This document shows, one piece after another, positions 32,765-34,632 of a stretch of 34,632 nt of DNA. The notes beneath the pieces were generated by a model. It saw only the letters and a program-made list of their open reading frames with translations, had not been told where the DNA came from and searched no databases. Position 1 is the stretch's first letter, and each line of letters begins with the position of its first letter. Source of the stretch: Pirellulales bacterium (GTDB taxonomy: Bacteria > Planctomycetota > Planctomycetia > Pirellulales > JAICIG01); the NCBI GenBank assembly GCA_025927475.1, contig JAICLL010000059.1, positions 1 to 34,632 of the forward strand, in the 5' to 3' direction. The position numbers and the translations under genes were made by a program.

Positions 32765-33301
32765 GTGCAGGAAACACCGGTGGAAAGAGCCAAGGATCTG
32801 GCTCCGCTCTATCTGCCGCTGGGGGGATGCTCGGGCGTGAACCTCGAACTCAATTTGACCACCGAATCGGTGACCCAGGCTTCGCCCCTGGAGCCGGTCT
32901 GTGTCGGCCCCGAAACGACCGTCCGCGAAGTCTTCGAGCGCCTCAAAGGCGAAGGCCGTGGCAGCATTCTTGTCTGCCGCGATGGCGCGCTGGTCGGCAT
33001 CTTCACCGAACGCGACGCGCTGCGCATCATGGCCCGCGGCGGAAACCTCGACGCACCGATCGAGAGCGTCATGGTCCGCCAGCCCGCCACCATCGACGCC
33101 CAAGCCACCGTGGCCGCCGTCATCCGGCAAATGTCGTCGGGCGGTTATCGCCGCCTGCCGATGGTCGATGGCGGACAAAAGCCGCTGGGCGTGGTGCAGG
33201 TTTCCGGCATTGTCCACTACCTGGTCGAGCATTTTCCCAAGACCATTTACAACCAGCCTCCCGTATCCCACCCCGCTACGAAGCAACGCGAAGGACCCTA
33301 G
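32765..33301 (+). CDS. CBS-domain pair protein upstream of korA
   Basis: About 178 residues (GTG start at 32765, uncertain; a TTG precedes it directly). Two CBS motifs: about residues 43-95 (PLEPVCVGPETTVREVFERL; GALVGIFTERDALR) and about 100-160 (SVMVRQPATIDAQATVAAVI; RRLPMVDGGQKPLGVVQVSG). The first has the GIFTERD end typical of inosine-dehydrogenase-like CBS pairs. The frame stays open upstream to 32516, but that part is repeat DNA (heptamers and palindrome arm) and is unlikely to be translated. It lies 187 bases ahead of korA on the same strand, so a role in energy sensing for that enzyme is possible but not shown. Confidence 0.85.
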   Translation: MQETPVERAKDLAPLYLPLGGCSGVNLELNLTTESVTQASPLEPVCVGPETTVREVFERLKGEGRGSILVCRDGALVGIFTERDALRIMARGGNLDAPIESVMVRQPATIDAQATVAAVIRQMSSGGYRRLPMVDGGQKPLGVVQVSGIVHYLVEHFPKTIYNQPPVSHPATKQREGP

Positions 33302-33360
33302 ATGTCCAGCACACCCGCCCGAAGCGCCCGCGAGACCGTCGCGCACGTCGCGAACCGCCT

Positions 33361-33400
33361 CCTCGCTTGCGCTTCGGGTTAGTGTGGTTTTGCAAGCGAG
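33361..33400. repeat. dispersed-repeat candidate with 9-bp inverted repeat
   Basis: cctcgcttgcgcttcgggtt starts a stretch in which ctcgcttgc (33362-33370) pairs with gcaagcgag (33392-33400) across 21 bases. I recall very similar sequence scattered in Pirellulales genomes, but cannot verify it. It lies between the CBS gene and korA. Confidence 0.45.
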
Positions 33401-33488
33401 TCGAAGCCCGGCGCTTTGCCCGCCCCCGCCTACGTCCGAATAATACCGATGTCCCTCCTCGTGTTATCTCAAAGGAACAGCAGTTAAG

Positions 33489-34632
33489 ATGGCAACCACA
33501 ACCAGCGGCGCGAAACCGATCGTGGAACTCGAATCGGCCACCGTCCGCTTCTGCGGCGATTCGGGCGACGGCATGCAGTTGGCCGGCACCCAGTTGACCA
33601 ACACGTCGGCCCTGGCTGGCAACGACGTGGCCACGTTTCCCGACTTTCCGGCCGAAATCCGGGCGCCCCGCGGCACCAAGGCGGGCGTGAGCGGTTTCCA
33701 GATTCACTTTGCCAGCAAAGACATCTACACGCCCGGCGACCAGGTCGAAGCGCTGGTGGCCATGAACCCCGCGGCCCTCACGACCAACCTGACCGATTTG
33801 GTGCCCGGCGGCATTCTGGTGGTCAACCGCGATGCCTTTGACGATAAGGGCATGAAACAGGCCGGCTACGAAAGCAATCCGCTGGAGGACGGCAGCCTGG
33901 CCGAATATCGGCTGTTCCAGGTCGATATGACCAAGCTCACGCGGCTGGCGGTCGAAGGCTGCGGGCTGGGACAAAAAGAGAGCGACCGCTGTCGCAACTT
34001 TTTTGCGATGGGGCTGATCTTCTGGCTCTACGACCGCTCGCTCGACCCCACGCTGCGCTACATCGACGCCAAGTTCGCCAAAAAGTCGCCCGCCGTGGCC
34101 GAGGCCAATCGCCGCGCCCTGATGGCCGGCTATAACTACGGCGAGACGACCGAAGCCTTCGCCGCCCAGTATCATGTGAGCCGGGCCGAGTTGCCGCCGG
34201 GCGTCTACCGCAACATGACCGGCAACGAAGCCACCGCCTATGGCCTGATGACCGCCGCCAAGCGCAGCAACTGCGAGCTGTTTCTGGGCAGTTACCCCAT
34301 CACGCCCGCCAGCGACATTCTGCACGAGCTGTCGCGGCACAAGAACTTCGGTGTGCGAACGTTCCAGGCCGAAGACGAAATCGCGGCCATCACCTCGGCC
34401 ATCGGCGCCTCGTTTGGCGGGGCGATGGCCATCACCACCTCGAGCGGGCCTGGCATTGCCCTGAAACAAGAAGCGATGGGCCTGGCCGTGATGACCGAGC
34501 TGCCGCTGTTGATCATCAACGTGCAGCGCGGCGGTCCGAGCACGGGCTTGCCCACCAAGACCGAACAGGCCGACTTGATGCAAGCCATGTTCGGCCGCAA
34601 CGGCGAATGCCCCATGCCGGTCGTCGCCGCTC
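33489..34632 (+). CDS. korA: 2-oxoacid:ferredoxin oxidoreductase, fused gamma-alpha subunit (partial, 3' end outside)
   Basis: The first 381 codons are present; the frame is open to the window end. The N-terminal gamma domain carries FCGDSGDGMQLAGTQ (about 22-36) and PDFPAEIRAPRGTKAGVSGF (about 51-70). The alpha (pyrimidine-binding) domain starts at about residue 238 (YRNMTGNEATAYGL), with LGSYPITPASDILHELS, FQAEDEIAAITSAIGAS and VQRGGPSTGLPTKTEQ. With a korB beta subunit, expected just outside, it makes a ThDP/iron-sulfur enzyme that converts 2-oxoglutarate (or a similar 2-oxoacid) to acyl-CoA with reduced ferredoxin. The gamma-alpha fusion is the usual korA form. AAAGGAA lies 11 bases before the ATG. 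2-Oxoglutarate specificity is assumed. Confidence 0.92.
   Translation, partial: MATTTSGAKPIVELESATVRFCGDSGDGMQLAGTQLTNTSALAGNDVATFPDFPAEIRAPRGTKAGVSGFQIHFASKDIYTPGDQVEALVAMNPAALTTNLTDLVPGGILVVNRDAFDDKGMKQAGYESNPLEDGSLAEYRLFQVDMTKLTRLAVEGCGLGQKESDRCRNFFAMGLIFWLYDRSLDPTLRYIDAKFAKKSPAVAEANRRALMAGYNYGETTEAFAAQYHVSRAELPPGVYRNMTGNEATAYGLMTAAKRSNCELFLGSYPITPASDILHELSRHKNFGVRTFQAEDEIAAITSAIGASFGGAMAITTSSGPGIALKQEAMGLAVMTELPLLIINVQRGGPSTGLPTKTEQADLMQAMFGRNGECPMPVVAA

Noticed and set aside
33276..34583. 435-codon minus-strand frame over korA
   Set aside because: Antisense of korA. Its NPKRKRG end comes from the dispersed repeat at 33361, a type of false peptide I recall from planctomycete annotations.

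Overview
The window looks like chromosomal DNA of a GC-rich planctomycete, most likely of the order Pirellulales. The evidence is the company of protein types: a four-helix membrane protein opening with an NPYLAP motif, a LEPR-XLL-like surface-protein motif, a DUF1080 sugar-hydrolase-fold protein, a Tat-signal Gfo/Idh/MocA oxidoreductase, and a secreted TPR-CHAT protein. Many short palindromic and tandem repeats between genes fit the same picture. The taxonomy is inferred from these features and not measured. I see no rRNA, tRNA, CRISPR array, transposase, integrase or phage gene.

Layout. Bases 1-623 hold no convincing gene. A CBS-pair protein and glycerol kinase (glpK) follow on the plus strand and converge on mutY (minus). 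Next come a small helical-repeat protein (plus), a DUF1080 protein and a LEPR-XLL-like protein (both minus), then a small membrane protein and mutS (plus). An enolase-superfamily enzyme (minus) converges on mutS; a biotin ligase (plus) follows. At 12.5-12.9 kb lies a nest of palindromes, then a 1150-residue secreted TPR-CHAT protein (minus) divergent from a small lipoprotein with a collagen-like tail. A GNAT/BioF2-like acetyltransferase (minus) and a ThDP-dependent oxidase/synthase of the PoxB/IlvB type (plus) follow.

From 29.3 down to 20.9 kb runs a tightly packed minus-strand block, in transcription order mfd, a PpiC-type foldase, a CYTH protein, citrate synthase and an NnrS fusion protein; it could be one transcript. 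From 29.4 kb the plus strand carries a Gfo/Idh/MocA oxidoreductase, a flavin reductase, a 1.37-kb gene-poor repeat-rich stretch, a second CBS protein, and the start of korA (2-oxoacid:ferredoxin oxidoreductase alpha subunit, cut by the window edge).

By function the genes are mostly core housekeeping: DNA repair (mutY, mutS, mfd), central carbon (gltA, korA, ThDP enzyme, glpK) and cofactor attachment (birA). The unusual content is in the spaces. At least seven short arrays share a seven-base period although their sequences differ. Two of them form an inverted pair differing by one unit, and one sits inside the mfd reading frame. Palindromes of 6 to 35 bp arms occupy several convergent gaps. 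Among the proteins the most notable are a CHAT domain lacking both catalytic residues, a MutY with Glu at the catalytic Asp position, and an NnrS protein with extra domains at both ends. I found no complete new defence or mobile system.
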